DNA of 64,000 nucleotides from Sacculina carcini. Its lineage: Eukaryota; Arthropoda; Thecostraca; Sacculinidae. Location: positions 3,441,795 through 3,505,794 of the forward strand of contig OU696595.1 in assembly GCA_916048095.2 (NCBI GenBank). The letters run 5' to 3'. The notes beneath the pieces are model-generated. The model saw nothing but the letters and a program-made list of their open reading frames with translations, was not told where the DNA came from and made no database searches. A program made the position numbers and the translations under genes. Shown piece after piece: positions 33,975 through 45,320 of the stretch; the first letter of the stretch is position 1; every line of letters begins with the position of its first letter.

Positions 33975-34274
33975 TGTATCTTGTCCGTCTCGTAGCCGAG
34001 TGGCTAAGACACACGCTCTGTGCACGAAAGGTGCAGGGTTCGATTCCCTGGCGAGGTGAAACGGAAGGGTTCGTTTCTTAAAGTGATAGCACAATTGCCG
34101 CAAGGCGGGTTCCGTGTGCGCTCAGCCGTACACTTTTCTGTGCTGGCCCTGCCTGCGATAACCTGTGTGTTGTGGCCGGACCTGCGGTGTGCCAGCCGGG
34201 GCCGTAAGGCTTTGCCCCCGCAAAATTACACGCGAACACAGCCTTCTCTACTGCTGTGTTCAAATGCGTAATTA
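33975..34274 (+). mobile_element. 300-bp tRNA-related SINE with 10-bp target duplication
   Basis: The A box TAGCCGAGTGG (33,993) and B box GGTTCGATTCC (34,038) of RNA polymerase III lie in a tRNA-sized head ending ctggcgaggtg. An unrelated GC-richer body of about 220 bp follows. TATCTATAAA flanks it on both sides (33,965-33,974 and 34,275-34,284). Uninterrupted sites, cttaaatgtatctataaaga or similar, exist at 45,315-45,335 and reversed at 58,238-58,255. The head resembles a Ser/Leu-type tRNA D-arm, but its anticodon arm does not fold properly. Confidence 0.8.
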
Positions 34275-34284
34275 TATCTATAAA

Positions 34285-34922
34285 GAGTGGGTTTAAATGA
34301 TAGCGAGGTATATGATATTTTGCTAGCAGTAAATATTCTAGCGATAAAAGTTGAGTAGCTCTTAAGCAAATGATGTTGTAGAATGATGTGAACCTTTCAA
34401 TATATTTTCCAATCTGATGACAAATGTACTAGGAATAATACGTAGCAGAACGTAGAATGCAAAAGGGTTGTAGTAAAGATGTAATCCAAAAATATCAGCC
34501 TTATGCATATGATGCATTAGCGGAAGCATTAACCAGAAATTATGAGATACTGTTTTAATTTGCCATTTCTTGGGTTTAATTTCTAATTTGTTCCTCACGA
34601 CAGGCTGGCTTAAGTCAATTTCGTCAATTATTTCAATAGGAATATGCAAATTCAGAATTATAACTTTCTTTTGGTTTAGTTTTTACAACTTAGAGTCTTA
34701 TATTGCTCTAACTTTTTGCTTTTAAATATGTATTACTTTTATTTTATTAATTGTTCCGCACCACGGGCGGGTTTAAATATTAAATGTTGCCGTGTAGAAT
34801 CAATCCATATACAAAACTCACGGGATTGACTTCAAGATACAGACTCACTAATGAAAATGTGAATTAAATTATTTATAATTAAATCACATTATAAAATAAA
34901 TGTGATTTAATCAGTCATACAA
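34285..34922 (+). repeat. Helitron-like modules of composite b
   Basis: gagtgggtttaaatgatagc, gcaaatgatgttg, ttcctcacgacaggctggct, ccgcaccacgggcggg and caaaactcacgggattgac occur in the same order as at 45,330-45,960 and reversed at 57,780-58,240. Confidence 0.65.
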
Positions 34923-35258
34923 GGTTAAAAAAGGTTAAATACCTAAGTGGCAACTGCTACACGGGAAGAAGCCGAAGCTTATGAACACACAGGTGTGTCC
35001 CGTGCAGCTCGCTGCCACCGCAGAACCGACCCTCTCCACGCTATGGCGCCACAAGGACGTAAGACGTATTAGAGAGGGCCACCTCCCCAGAATGCAAAGC
35101 ACAACTCATGACTGATATCTGGTACCAGCATTTTCTGCTGGGTGGACAGGAGCTGTGGGATTGTAGAATTCGCCCAATGAAATTCTGCTCCGCCGGGTTA
35201 CGAACCAAGGACCTCCCGCTTGTGAGGCGGCTGTGCTAACAACTGCACCACGGAGTCC
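34923..35258 (-). mobile_element. tRNA-Val SINE, full length
   Basis: The element strand starts ggactccgtggtgcagttgt, with a Val-CAC-like anticodon region (cgcctcacaagcggg) and ggttcgtaacccggcggagc (degenerate B box). Then follow the body (gggagctgtgggatt-type segment, cctctctaatacgtcttacg) and the tail gtagcagttgccacttaggt ending in ttaacctttttttaacc. A possible short duplication (acaa) flanks it. Paralogous sites without it lie at 38,035 and 45,990. Confidence 0.8.
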
Positions 35259-35472
35259 ACAATTTGGCTTCTATACTATAATGGCGAACTGCGAGAAAAG
35301 TATTAGTGGGCCGCATGTTTGAGACCCCTGGCTTAGATAATCTCAAACTTCTGATTAGAAATTATGATTGAATCGGTTCATTTTGTGATCACAAACTAAT
35401 AAGTTGAATCACCTCAGATTAGGCTGGGTTAGGTCAAGATGGGTTGGTTGGGATGGGTTTGGTAGGTTTGAG

Positions 35473-36718
35473 TAGAGATGCGACCTAAAAAACCGACGGT
35501 TTAGAAAAAACTTGTTTACCCAAAAAAACCTCGACCAAAAACACGTTTTTTGTTGTGTTTATTAAGAGTCATTCAAATAATTCAAATTATGTAAATGATA
35601 TATTTTGGATGTTAAATTAATCATTTTTATCCACACATGAGTTGTTTATGCTATTAGTGACCCTATCAAATTGAATTATCATTAAATATGCACAATAAAA
35701 GTGTTATAATGTGTCTGAAAGCCCTAATACCGTGCAGCCCAGTACCGTGCATTGTTTGCACGGTACTGTGCGGCACTTTTATGTACAGTACAGTTTTGCA
35801 TTCAATTATTGAGTCAATCATTGTGTAAGAAAGCAGGGTAAGAAGTGTAAGAAGTGTGTGTAAGAAGGCAGGGTTTGAGAACCGTTTTTTATGCTAAAAT
35901 CTGAAACTGTTTGAAAAAAATAACAGGTGGCATAATTGTGTATACTTTTTTACATATTACTTTTTTCCTACCAGAAATGAACTACGTTGATTATAATAAG
36001 TTTCATCATTTAATTCAGCATATCTATTATTTGCAAATATAAAAGTACAAACACTGCAAATATTTACACAAATACTCCAAATATGCGCACAAACTTAGGG
36101 TCCCTAATGACACTACGAATAAAAGCGGGTCGCATTAATCAGAGTGGTCATCTTGACCAGAAAAACGGGCAATATTTTCGTGTAGGAAAAAAACGTCCGA
36201 GGAAATATATTTATTGTACAAAAAGGTACTTGAACACAAAGAACTACATCAAAGAAACCATCATCCATAAAACCAGTTCTAAAAACAGGTTACTAATATA
36301 AAAAAACAATTAATTTGGTTCAAATTTCCTTGATCTGCCGCCAATTTTTTTCTAAATCTCTGCATCTACGAAAACTTTATTGAAAAATATTTATTTTGAA
36401 AAAACATGGTTTAAACAAACAATTTAAATCAAGTGGTTTAACCAGCCGCTTATACCAGCAGGCTACTTGCCATACAAAAGGTATTTGAACGCACATCAAT
36501 CAAATCTGTCTTCCATAGAGACTGTTCTAGAAAGCATTGTTTCATTAAAAAAGCGTTAGTTTGAATAAACGTTTGTCAAAAAAACACTTGACCAACCAAT
36601 TAACTTGACAAATTGATGATGGGGCTAATTCTAAAAACAAGAAAAAACAAAAAGAAACTAAAAAACATGTTTTTTTTGCAAAAAAGACGCAAGCAAAAAA
36701 CGGTCTTTTCCATCACTA
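35473..36718. mobile_element. hAT-like DNA element, non-autonomous (1,246 bp)
   Basis: The ends TAGAGATG and CATCACTA are inverted repeats (one mismatch), flanked by the perfect 8-bp duplication GGTTTGAG (35,465-35,472 and 36,719-36,726). Eight bp is the hAT target size. The locus without the insertion is seen in a paralogue at about 38,240-38,262 (ggtaggtttgggtcaagat). The interior is AT-rich with many poly-A runs. No transposase; open frames are at most about 72 codons. Confidence 0.75.
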
Positions 36719-36726
36719 GGTTTGAG

Positions 36727-37132
36727 TCAAGTTATATTGGGTTTAAATGATACCGAAATATATGTTAGCGGTTAAAGTTGCGGTAGCGGTAAAAGTAGAA
36801 TAGTACTTGAGCAAATGATGTTGGGGAATGATGTTGAGTTATGAATACGTTTCGGACACATTCTGATGAAAAGTTTTCATCATTTTTCATTGTGTTTGTT
36901 TCGTGTTTTATTTCTGAATTATTCCGCAGGACGGGCGGGTTTAAATAAGTGGCGGATTGAGGGAAAATGTTTTGTCAAAATTAGAACAAAAATGATTAAA
37001 TTTGGACTTTTCATTTGGTTCAGATTTTTATGAGTTAATTTTTTTTTAATTTGCAATATTTTTTATGAGTAAAGTATGAATTTTATTACATGAATTGCTC
37101 CGCACAAAGGGCGGTTTTTCATGCTAATAGAA
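36727..37132 (+). repeat. Helitron-like modules, 3' part of composite b
   Basis: gggtttaaatgataccgaaa, acttgagcaaatgatgttgg, acattctgatgaaaag, ccgcaggacgggcgggttt, and finally ccgcacaaagggcggttttt and catgctaatag. The acgtttcggacacattctg segment (36,859-36,877) is the uninterrupted equivalent of the target of the 52.3-kb LTR element. Confidence 0.6.
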
Positions 37133-37990
37133 AACAATATATCTACATTCAGCAGCACACGTAATTCTGGTATCACGTTGTAAAATATGATTTACGATTG
37201 TTACTCAGGGTCATGTTCGGGTAGAAAGCATGCATATACGCTGTTCAACTGAAAAACCCACATGACCATGATAAATTCAGCTATATCGCGCACACTGGCC
37301 ATTGGAGGTGCGCTGCGATTCTGAGAACAAAACTCAATTTGCCCAAATATTTGTGGTATTTGTGGCTCACACCTACCGTCTGATAAACCAGTCATGTAGA
37401 AACACACCGACACATACACACACATTTGCATACACATACACACCAACACGTATTCAAACAAGCACACTCACACACATAAACACACACAGCTAAGTTAATA
37501 TATAAAGTTAGGGTGACTGTTTGTTGCAAATACAACTTTTGTATCATAGAATCTGTTTGTCATAAGGAGCCCAAAAATCAATATTTTATTGATCTGAAAT
37601 AAGTACTAAATAAGTTATAAATGCAACTTTTTATTTTTAGCGCAACTTTTTCATTTTTAAGATAGCTAACTTTAATATAAGATAAGGTTTAGAACAATTA
37701 TTTCACACTATCCAGAATAATTGTCAATTGTAAAGTTGTACAATGCAGCATATGTTCATGTATTGTCAACATAAACTCGATAAGCCTGTATCTGAAGGAC
37801 GTGTGAACATTGTGTCCGTGTGTGGTGCTAGACATCCTGCGTGTGCATAGCACCGCATACGGACACACATATAGACACAATACAGACATAGACAATATAA
37901 TATAGACATAAATACTGGAACTAACCATTATACTCATTAAAACATACCATTTGTGTATGTACATGTCTTATATAGTATTTAAACAACAAA
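37133..37990 (+). repeat. unclassified interspersed repeat, copy B
   Basis: Reverse-complement match of 15,870-16,596 and direct match of 38,341-38,950, starting aaaacaatatatctacattc. It contains the CA tract and caaatacaacttttgtatca. The last 150 bp (37,840-37,990) is an AT-rich region with nothing recognised. Confidence 0.7.
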
Positions 37991-38029
37991 ATTAACTGTT
38001 TGGGTTGTGTGTCTGTTTGTCCCACCCTC

Positions 38030-38340
38030 AGTCTTACAATTTGGTTTATATACTATAATGGCGAGCTGCGAGAAAAGTAATGGTGGGCTGCGTGTTTGAG
38101 ACCCCTGGCGTAGAGAATCTCAAACTTCTGATTAGAAATTATGACTGAATTGGTTCATTTTGTGATCCCAAACTTATAAGTTTGATCACCTCAGATTAGA
38201 CTGGGTTAGGTCAAGATGGTGTGGTTGGGTTGGGTTTGGTAGGTTTGGGTCAAGATATATTGGGTTTAAATGATACCGAAATATGTGATAGCGGTTAAAG
38301 TTGCGGTAAAAGTAGAATAGTACTTGAGCAAATGATGCTA
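38030..38340 (+). repeat. Helitron-like module fragment
   Basis: cttacaatttggtttatata, gcgagaaaagtaatggtggg, gattagactgggttaggtca and gtttaaatgataccgaaata match 35,262-35,470 plus 36,727-36,830 directly joined, so this is the form without the hAT insertion. Confidence 0.7.
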
Positions 38341-38950
38341 ATAAAAAACAATATATCTACATTCACCAGCAAACATCATTCTGGTATCACGTTGTAAAAT
38401 ATGATTTACGACTGTTACTCATTGTCATATTCGGGTAGAAAGCATGCATATACGCTGTTCAACTGGAAAACTCACATGACCATGATAAATTCAGCAATAT
38501 CGCGCACACTGGCCATTTGAGCTGCGCTGCGATTCTGAGAACAAAACTCAATTTGCCCAAGTATTTGTGGTCTTTGTGGCTCACACTTGCCGTCTGATAA
38601 ACCAGTCATGTAGAAACTCACCGACACATACACACACATTTGCATACACATACGCACCAACACGTATTCACACAAGCATACTCGCACACATAAACACACC
38701 TAGCTCAGTTAATATAAAAAATTAAGATGACCTTTTGTTGCAAATGCAACTTTTGTATCATAGAATCTGTTTGTCATAAGGAGCCCAAAAATCAATATTT
38801 TATTGATCTGAAATAAGTATTAAATAAGTTATAAATGTAACTTTTTGTTTTAGCGCAACTTTTTCATTTGTAAGATCAACTATTTAGAATTAGGACAGTT
38901 TTGAACATTTGGAACAATTACTTCAAACTATAACAATAGGGATGGAAAAC
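38341..38950 (+). repeat. unclassified interspersed repeat, copy C
   Basis: Starts aaaaaacaatatatctacat; parallel to copy B throughout, including the CA tract at 38,625-38,700. The shared open frame has a TGA (near 38,470) here. Confidence 0.7.
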
Positions 38951-39059
38951 ACTTATTCCTAACATATGCACGTAATATAATATGGCAATTTGTAGCAAAT
39001 TTTCTAAGCTCAATAATTAAATTGGACTTTTTTATGGATTTCATTTTTAGCTGTTTGAT

Positions 39060-39220
39060 TTGTATTCCTTTTTTATGAATTCACCCGCACGACGGGCATG
39101 TTTAAATGCAGATTATATCAGACTTAAGAGATAGCGGAATATGTAACTTTGGCTGTAAATATTATAGCGGTAAGAGTAGAACAGTACTTGAGAAAATGAT
39201 GTTGGGGAATGATGTTGAGT

Positions 39221-39306
<86 letters not shown>
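39060..39306 (+). repeat. Helitron-like module followed by (TA)n
   Basis: ccgcacgacgggcatgttta at 39,085 and acttgagaaaatgatgttgg, then a TA tract from 39,222 to 39,306. Confidence 0.7.
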
Positions 39307-39311
<5 letters not shown>

Positions 39312-39524
39312 TTTGCGCATTTGCTTCATTTATACTAAAGGGCGTCGTGGTTGATCTCTGTTGTTGGTTGGTGGTTTGTGTAGTTCAGACTTGTTGTTAT
39401 GTTGATTTGTTACTGATAAGAACATACAGCTATCATCCTTTCAGGAATATATGTCATATATTTGTAAGCTGTCTGTTTCTCATCATTGTTTATGATAGCT
39501 GTAACTTAGATACTGAATTCAAAC
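39307..39524 (+). repeat. leader/LTR-like sequence upstream of gypsy gag
   Basis: 218 bp between the TA tract and a gag ATG. It contains a 26-nt word (39,464-39,489) shared with the end of the integrase fragment at 31,842-31,867, as expected if both touch the same LTR family. LTR borders cannot be defined here. Confidence 0.4.
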
Positions 39525-40240
39525 ATGTCTGATGAGGAAACCCGTACACCATTTGTGGTGAGTCCACCGTTTTGGACTCCGTGGTGCAGTTGATAGCACA
39601 CCCGCCTCACAAGCGGGAGGTCCGTGGTTCGAAACCCGGCGGAGCAGAATTTCATTGGGCGAATTCTACAATCCCACAGCCCCTGTCAACCCAGCAGTAA
39701 ATGGTACCAGATATCAGTCATGAGTTGTGCCATGCATTCTGGGGAGGTGGCCCTCTCTAATACGTCTTACGTCCTTGTGGCGCCATAGCGTGGAGAGGGT
39801 CGGTTCTGCGGTGGCAGCCAGCTGCACGGGGCACGCCTGTGTGTTCATAAGCTTCGGTTTCTTCCCGTGTAGCAGCTGCCACTTAGGCATTTAACCTTTA
39901 ACATTTAACCATCGAACATGACCATATCATAAACGGCACTGGAGCAAATAATTTATACGGCTCTACGCGCGGCTACTCAAGTTTCCGCACCACCTAAACA
40001 GACCTCGCTCCTGGATGAACCGAAACGACCTACAGTTGGAGTAGGCATTTCATCAGAGAAATGGTCGCATTTTCTGAGCAAATGGCAGCGATATAAGAGT
40101 ATAGCCTCTATCCCCACTGAGTGCTGTTCCAGCCAGCTCTTAGAGTGTTGCGACGATGAAGTTCAGCTCCATGTGTACCGGTTGCTTGGTACGGATGCCC
40201 ACACAAAATCTGAAACTGACGTCCTGTCCACCAAAAAATA
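39525..40240 (+). pseudogene. gypsy-like gag, N-terminal part, split by a SINE
   Basis: ATG at 39,525 opens MSDEETRTPFVVSPP, which is interrupted after about 15 codons by a tRNA-Val SINE (39,574-39,910). The frame resumes near 39,930 with TALEQIIYTALRAATQ, RPTVGVGISSEKWSHFLSKW and LLECCDDEVQLHVYRLLG. These are the helical capsid-like region of gag in related gypsy elements, and it ends at a TAA near 40,240. It would form the particle shell. The SINE and a later frameshift make it non-functional. Confidence 0.7.
39574..39910 (+). mobile_element. tRNA-Val SINE, full length, inside gag
   Basis: ggactccgtggtgcagttga begins a Val-CAC-like head (cgcctcacaagcgggagg; B box ggttcgaaacc). About 260 bp of body follow, then the tail cttcccgtgtagcagctgcc, ending ttaacctttaacatttaacc. 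The pol III promoter is well kept, but a diverged acceptor stem and the long body exclude a tRNA gene. A clear target duplication is not visible. Confidence 0.8.
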
Positions 40241-41236
40241 ATTTTCCGTGCCACCAGAAAACCTGGTAAATCGTTCGATTTTGCGCGGAATGACTCAAGA
40301 TCACGACGAAGGTGTGCAGCATTCGACCACACCTGCCAACGCTGCGGCCGCCGCGGTCATTTTGACAAAATGTGTCGCGGTACAGCGCGCTTTCAAAGCG
40401 GCCAAAACGCTAGCGCAGGGAGCAACGCCACCGTCGAGGAGGCTTTCCTGCTGAACCACATCGGCATTTTGGCCGACATCAGAACGTCAAAACGCACCAG
40501 CGGGTGTCGACCGGTCAAGACAATCTTTCTGGGCCACGAGGAACATGACGGACTGCTCGGGTGGCACGCTTCGTGTATTCAAAACGAACCCAGCGTTCGA
40601 GTGCAAATATATGTGTGCACGGACGCGTACCAGCACTACAAAGTTCAGCCTCCATCGCATCGTCCAACAGACTGTAGCGCTATTGCTGACACAGGCGCAC
40701 GGACCACAGCTTGTGGCACGCAGCTGCTGCATGCTCTCAGGATCCACCCACACGATTTGGTCCCTGTTAGGCAAACATTGTGTGGCGCCAATCGATCTGC
40801 GCTGCGAATTCTCGGTGGTGTCTTTCTGACTATAAGAACGGCCGAAAAAAACGGCGATCATCGTGTAACTCACCAACTGTGCTTCGTTCAGGCAGACAAT
40901 CCTAATGCTTTCTATTTTAGTCGGCAGGCGTGTGCACAGCTTGGTATCATATCCCACGATTTTCCGCAAGCTGGTGGTTCATTATCATCAGTATCCGCCC
41001 TGGCAACAGCAGATTCGGTTCAAGAGCAGACAACACAGGAGCCCCACACGTGTGACTGTCCTCGTCGACGTAGCGCGCCACAAATACCGGCAAAGCCACC
41101 GATGGCCCTGGTTGAAGCAAACAGAGAGCGACTAGAGAAATGGATACTACAATATTACAGTGAGAGTGTGTTCAACACATGCGGACGTCAACCCCTCCCA
41201 TCGATGACTGGTCCACCACTGCAGATTCATGTGGCT
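40241..41236 (+). pseudogene. gypsy-like gag zinc knuckle and protease
   Basis: A 289-codon frame from 40,370 follows the knuckle CQRCGRRGHFDKMC (40,340-40,382). The protease core is CSAIADTGARTTACGTQLL (active-site DTG). Later come SALRILGGVFLTIRT and ACAQLGIISHDFP, the second protease lobe. The frame ends with the RT start-like segment WILQYYSESVFNTCG and QPLPSMTGPPLQI, and is cut at 41,236 by Helitron-like monomers. RT, RNase H and integrase are missing. Together with 30,795-31,860 it represents both ends of a gypsy-type family, but not demonstrably one element. Confidence 0.75.
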
Positions 41237-42420
41237 TAGTCAAAATGACCAAGTCAAAAAAGCAAAATTTGCACTGAAAAACGCGAATATTTTGGTCAAG
41301 ATTCTGCCATTTACTCCTCATAAATCGGCATTGGCACAGGTATACGAATTATAACCATGTGTAAACAATTTTGTTTTCTACAGGACAGGCTACTATGTAT
41401 ACACAACAATTATTAACAAATTGTGTAAAACTGCCAAAATTCAAATCTACGTCAAAAAATTTACTTGAACACGGTGCGACTAAAATTAATTCATTTTTCT
41501 GCCTATTTCTCAGTAACTATTTCTCACACTTTAAAATAAATTATATCATTGTACTAGAATTTATTTATCTACAACACGGTATGATTTTTGAATTTTCCAA
41601 AGTGCACCTAAAGGAAGTTACGGCGGTGTAAAGTCAAAAGGACATATTACCAATTTGACAGCTATTATGCGCACTTGCGATTACACAGGAATATACACCG
41701 ATTTAATTTCACTGAAGCCCAATCACAATTAAGAATGCATAATAATAGCTCCAAACATGGATGGTGTGGTTGTATTGTGTAGAGTTTAATTAATGCTACA
41801 CTATACTGAATAGAAAGGCTTTATTGTCCTCAATATTTACACATGAACTTTTCCGCACGACGGGCAGGTAAAATGCTACTGGGAACAAAGTAAACTACTG
41901 AATTTAACTGTTATTTAATTGGTTTAATTTAAAGTTGCATACGCTTAAGCTGCATAAGGATATGGGTTGAAATACCATGCAATGCCAACTATATGCATAT
42001 GCTGTTTTAGCGGAAGCATTAATCTGGAATTATAGAGATGACAGAAAGTTTCATTGTTTTGATAGTGTTACACTTCTGAATTACTACACACGAAGGACGG
42101 GCGTGAATTTGAGCAGTGTTGAGGGAAAAAAACTTCGTCAATAATGAAAACAAGAATTTACAAATTTATATTTTTCTATTGATAAGCTTTTTGCTTTTTG
42201 ATTCATTATATTTTATTAATAGCTCCGCACGACGGGCGGGTTTAAATACGAGGCTGTTCGAGGGAAAATATCACCTCTAAAATAAAAACATCGTATATAT
42301 ATTTTTCAAGACTTTTTATGAATTTACTTTTTCTTTTTAGGTTTATACTCGTTTTTTATTATTTCAATATTTATTTTACTCTATTAATTGTTCTGCACAA
42401 CGGGTGCGTTTTAATGCTAG
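41237..42420 (+). mobile_element. Helitron-like composite, copy c (5'-truncated)
   Basis: Starts inside a monomer (gtcaaaatgaccaagtcaaa). One further monomer ends at gttacggcggtgt (41,620), then the cacttgcgattacacagg block and modules near 41,855 and 42,225. The end is CTGCACAACGGGTGCG with TTTTAATGCTAG (42,417-42,420). The next bases, atggtgatgtt, also follow CTAG in copy a, so CTAG may not be the true border in these two. Confidence 0.6.
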
Positions 42421-42706
42421 ATGGTGATGTTAACATTTGGATGCAACAGGCGTGTGACAATATTTATCATCGCTGCTAGGCATAGCCTATACACACAAGA
42501 CAAAGCAGAAAAAAGAAAGAGAAAATTTGGTCCGACTGGAACTTTGTTACACGGAGCCGCAAACATAATGGTTGATTTCACAAAAAATATTCAATAAAGC
42601 AGAAATTTCAAAATGTGGATCCCATCCTCGTCGGCATTTTTCTGTTGTATCTTTGCTCCACTTTCAACGACACCTCAGAAAAACACAGGTTTGCAAGAAT
42701 TCAAAC

Positions 42707-42749
<43 letters not shown>

Positions 42750-42880
42750 TTCAATATTCACAAAAACAACATAAACACAAGAAATCCACACAACAAAAGC
42801 TAGGCACTCCGATCCGCTCTATACGCACGCATGCCCACACTGTATAGCCATCTTGTGTATTTTTGTCTAATCCAATTTTA
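42421..42880. other. unassigned sequence with (TA)n
   Basis: TA tract at about 42,708-42,744; otherwise no recognised feature. Confidence 0.4.
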
Positions 42881-43221
42881 AGTTGAGAGTTGTGAGAGTA
42901 GTGTTGAGCGAAAAAATTTCGTCAATAATTAAAACAAGAACTCACAAATTTGAGTTTGTCTATTGGTCGTTTTTCATCCATTTTCTTTGTGTTTGTTTCG
43001 TGTTTGAGTTCTGAATTATTCCGCACGACGGGCAGCTATAAATATGAGGCGGGTTGTGGAAAAATGTGTTTTCTAAATTGAAACATAAATTTCACATTTA
43101 GACTTTTATATTGGCTAAAACTTTCCTATGGATTTGTTTTTCTTTTTTAATTTGCACTATTTTATATCAATTGAATATTAATTATATTTTATGAACTGTT
43201 CCGCACGAAGGCGGGCTTAAA
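42881..43221 (+). repeat. Helitron-like modules
   Basis: gagtgttgagcgaaaaa-type segment, ccgcacgacgggcagctata (43,021) and ccgcacgaaggcgggcttaa (43,201), matching 45,000-45,320. Confidence 0.6.
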
Positions 43222-45320
43222 TCTATATATATAAAAGAGATCCTCTGTCTGTCTGTTTGTCTGTCCCACCCTCCTTGGTCCATTTTCAGCAAGCTGCTAC
43301 TCAGTAACCACTTAGTGTATCCGCCAACAATTTATATCATTACGTTGTAAATTTTCTTGTCTACACGATAGGATAAATTTCAAATTTTAAAAATAAAACC
43401 AAAAAAAGTTATCGCGGTGAAAACACAAAATGAACCCTGAAAAATGCGAAAATTGTGGTCAATGCTCTGCCATCTACTCCTCATAAACCAGAAATGATAC
43501 AGCCAAACGAATTATACCACTGTGTAGAGCATATTCTGTTCTACTAGGTAGGCTATAATTCATACCGAAAAATGAAACATAAAACATGTAAATGGAAAAA
43601 AACTCAATCTACATTCAAAATATTTTTAAACTCCACGCGTCCGATTTTCTATACTTTTTTCTCTATTTCTCAGCAACTAAACATCACACATCTAAATAAA
43701 TAATACCATCATGCTGGGAATTGTGTTTGCTACAGCACGGTATAAATTTTAATTTTCCAGAGTGTATTAAAAAAAAGTTACGGCGGTGTGAAGTCAAAAT
43801 GACAAAGTCAAAAAGTCAAAATTAGCACTAAAAACGCGAATATTTTGGTCAATATTCCCCTATCTATTCCTCATAAACCAGCAGAGTTACAGCTATAAAA
43901 ATTATACTATTGTGTAGATAATTTTGTGTTCTACAAGAAATATTCTAATTTATACCCACAAATTATACAAAAAACGTGTAAAATCAGCAAAATTCTCAAA
44001 TACATCCAAAATTACACTTGAACACCGGGTGACTAAAATTAATTCATTTTTCTACTATTTCTCAGTAACTATTTGTTACACATAAAAATAAATTATACCA
44101 TCGTGCTAGAGCACTTGTTTTCTACAATACGGTATAATTTGTAATTTTCCAAAGTGTACCTAAAGGAAGTTACGGCGGTGTAAATTCAAAAAGACATATT
44201 GCCAATTTGACAGCTATTATGCGCACTTGCGATTACACAGGAATATACTACTGTGTAGATAATTTTGTGTTCTACAAGATAAGCTATAATTTATACCCAC
44301 AAATGATACAAAAAACGTGTAAAATTGGCAAAATTCTCAAATACATCCAAAATTACACTTGAACACCGGGTGACTAAAATTTATTCATTTTTCTACCCAT
44401 TTCTCAGGAACTATTTGTCACACCTCAAAATTAATTATACCATCGTGCTAGAAATTTTGTTTTCTACAATACAGTATAATTTTTTATTTTTCAAAGTGTA
44501 TCTGAAGGAAGTTACGGCAGTGTAAAGTCAAAAGGACATATTGTCAATTTGACAGATATTATGCGCACTTGCGATTACAAAGGAATATACACCGATTCAA
44601 TTTCACTGAAGCCCAATCACAATTAAGAATGCATCATATTAGCTCCAAGCATGGATGGTGTGGTTTTATTGGGTACAGTTTAATTAATGCTACACTATAC
44701 TGAATAGAAAGTCATTATTGTCCTCAATATTTACACATGTTCCGCACGACGGGCGGGTAAAATGCTACTGGGAACAGAGTAAACTACTGAATTTTACTGT
44801 GTAATTTAATTGGTTTAATTTCAAGTAGCATACGCTTAAGTTGCATAAGGATATGGGTTGTAATATCATGCAATGCCAACTATATGCATATGCTGTTTTA
44901 GCGGAAGCATAAATCTGGAATTATAGAGATGAGAGAAAGTTTCATTGTTTTGATAGTGTTACACTTCTGAATTACTACACACGAAGGACGGGTGAGAATT
45001 TGAGCAGTGTTGAGGGGAAAAACTTCGACAATAATTAAAACAAGAATTTACAAATTTGAATTTTTCTATTGGTCGTTTTTCATCAATTTTCTTTGTGTTT
45101 GTTTCGTGTTTGAGTTCTGAATTATTCCGCACGACGGGCAGCTATAAATATGAGGCGGGTTGTGGAAAAACATGTTTTGTAAATTGAAACATAAATTTCA
45201 CATTGAGACTTTTATATTGGCTAAGACGTTTCTATGTTTTTTTCAATATGCACTAATTTTTTTGTGAATTGAATATTAATTATATTTTATGAACTGTTCC
45301 GCACGACGGGCGAATTAAAT
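43222..45320 (+). mobile_element. Helitron-like composite, copy d, with canonical 5' end
   Basis: A|TCTATATATATAAAAGAG at 43,222, then atcctctgtctgtctg and ccaccctccttggtccattt. Four monomers follow, with gttaCGGCGGTGt-type words at 43,408, 43,777, 44,169 and 44,511 (spacings 369, 392, 342 bp), then the cacttgcgattaca block and modules near 44,745, 45,127 and 45,299. No coding sequence. Confidence 0.7.

Noticed and set aside
33990..34060. Functional tRNA-Ser/Leu gene
   Set aside because: A and B boxes are good, but the anticodon arm does not fold as 5-7-5, and a target duplication brackets a 300-bp unit.
39574..39646. Functional tRNA-Val(CAC) gene
   Set aside because: The head has pol III boxes and a Val-like anticodon arm, but the acceptor stem does not pair well and the same head recurs with a 260-bp body at 34,923 and 2,625. 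It is a SINE.
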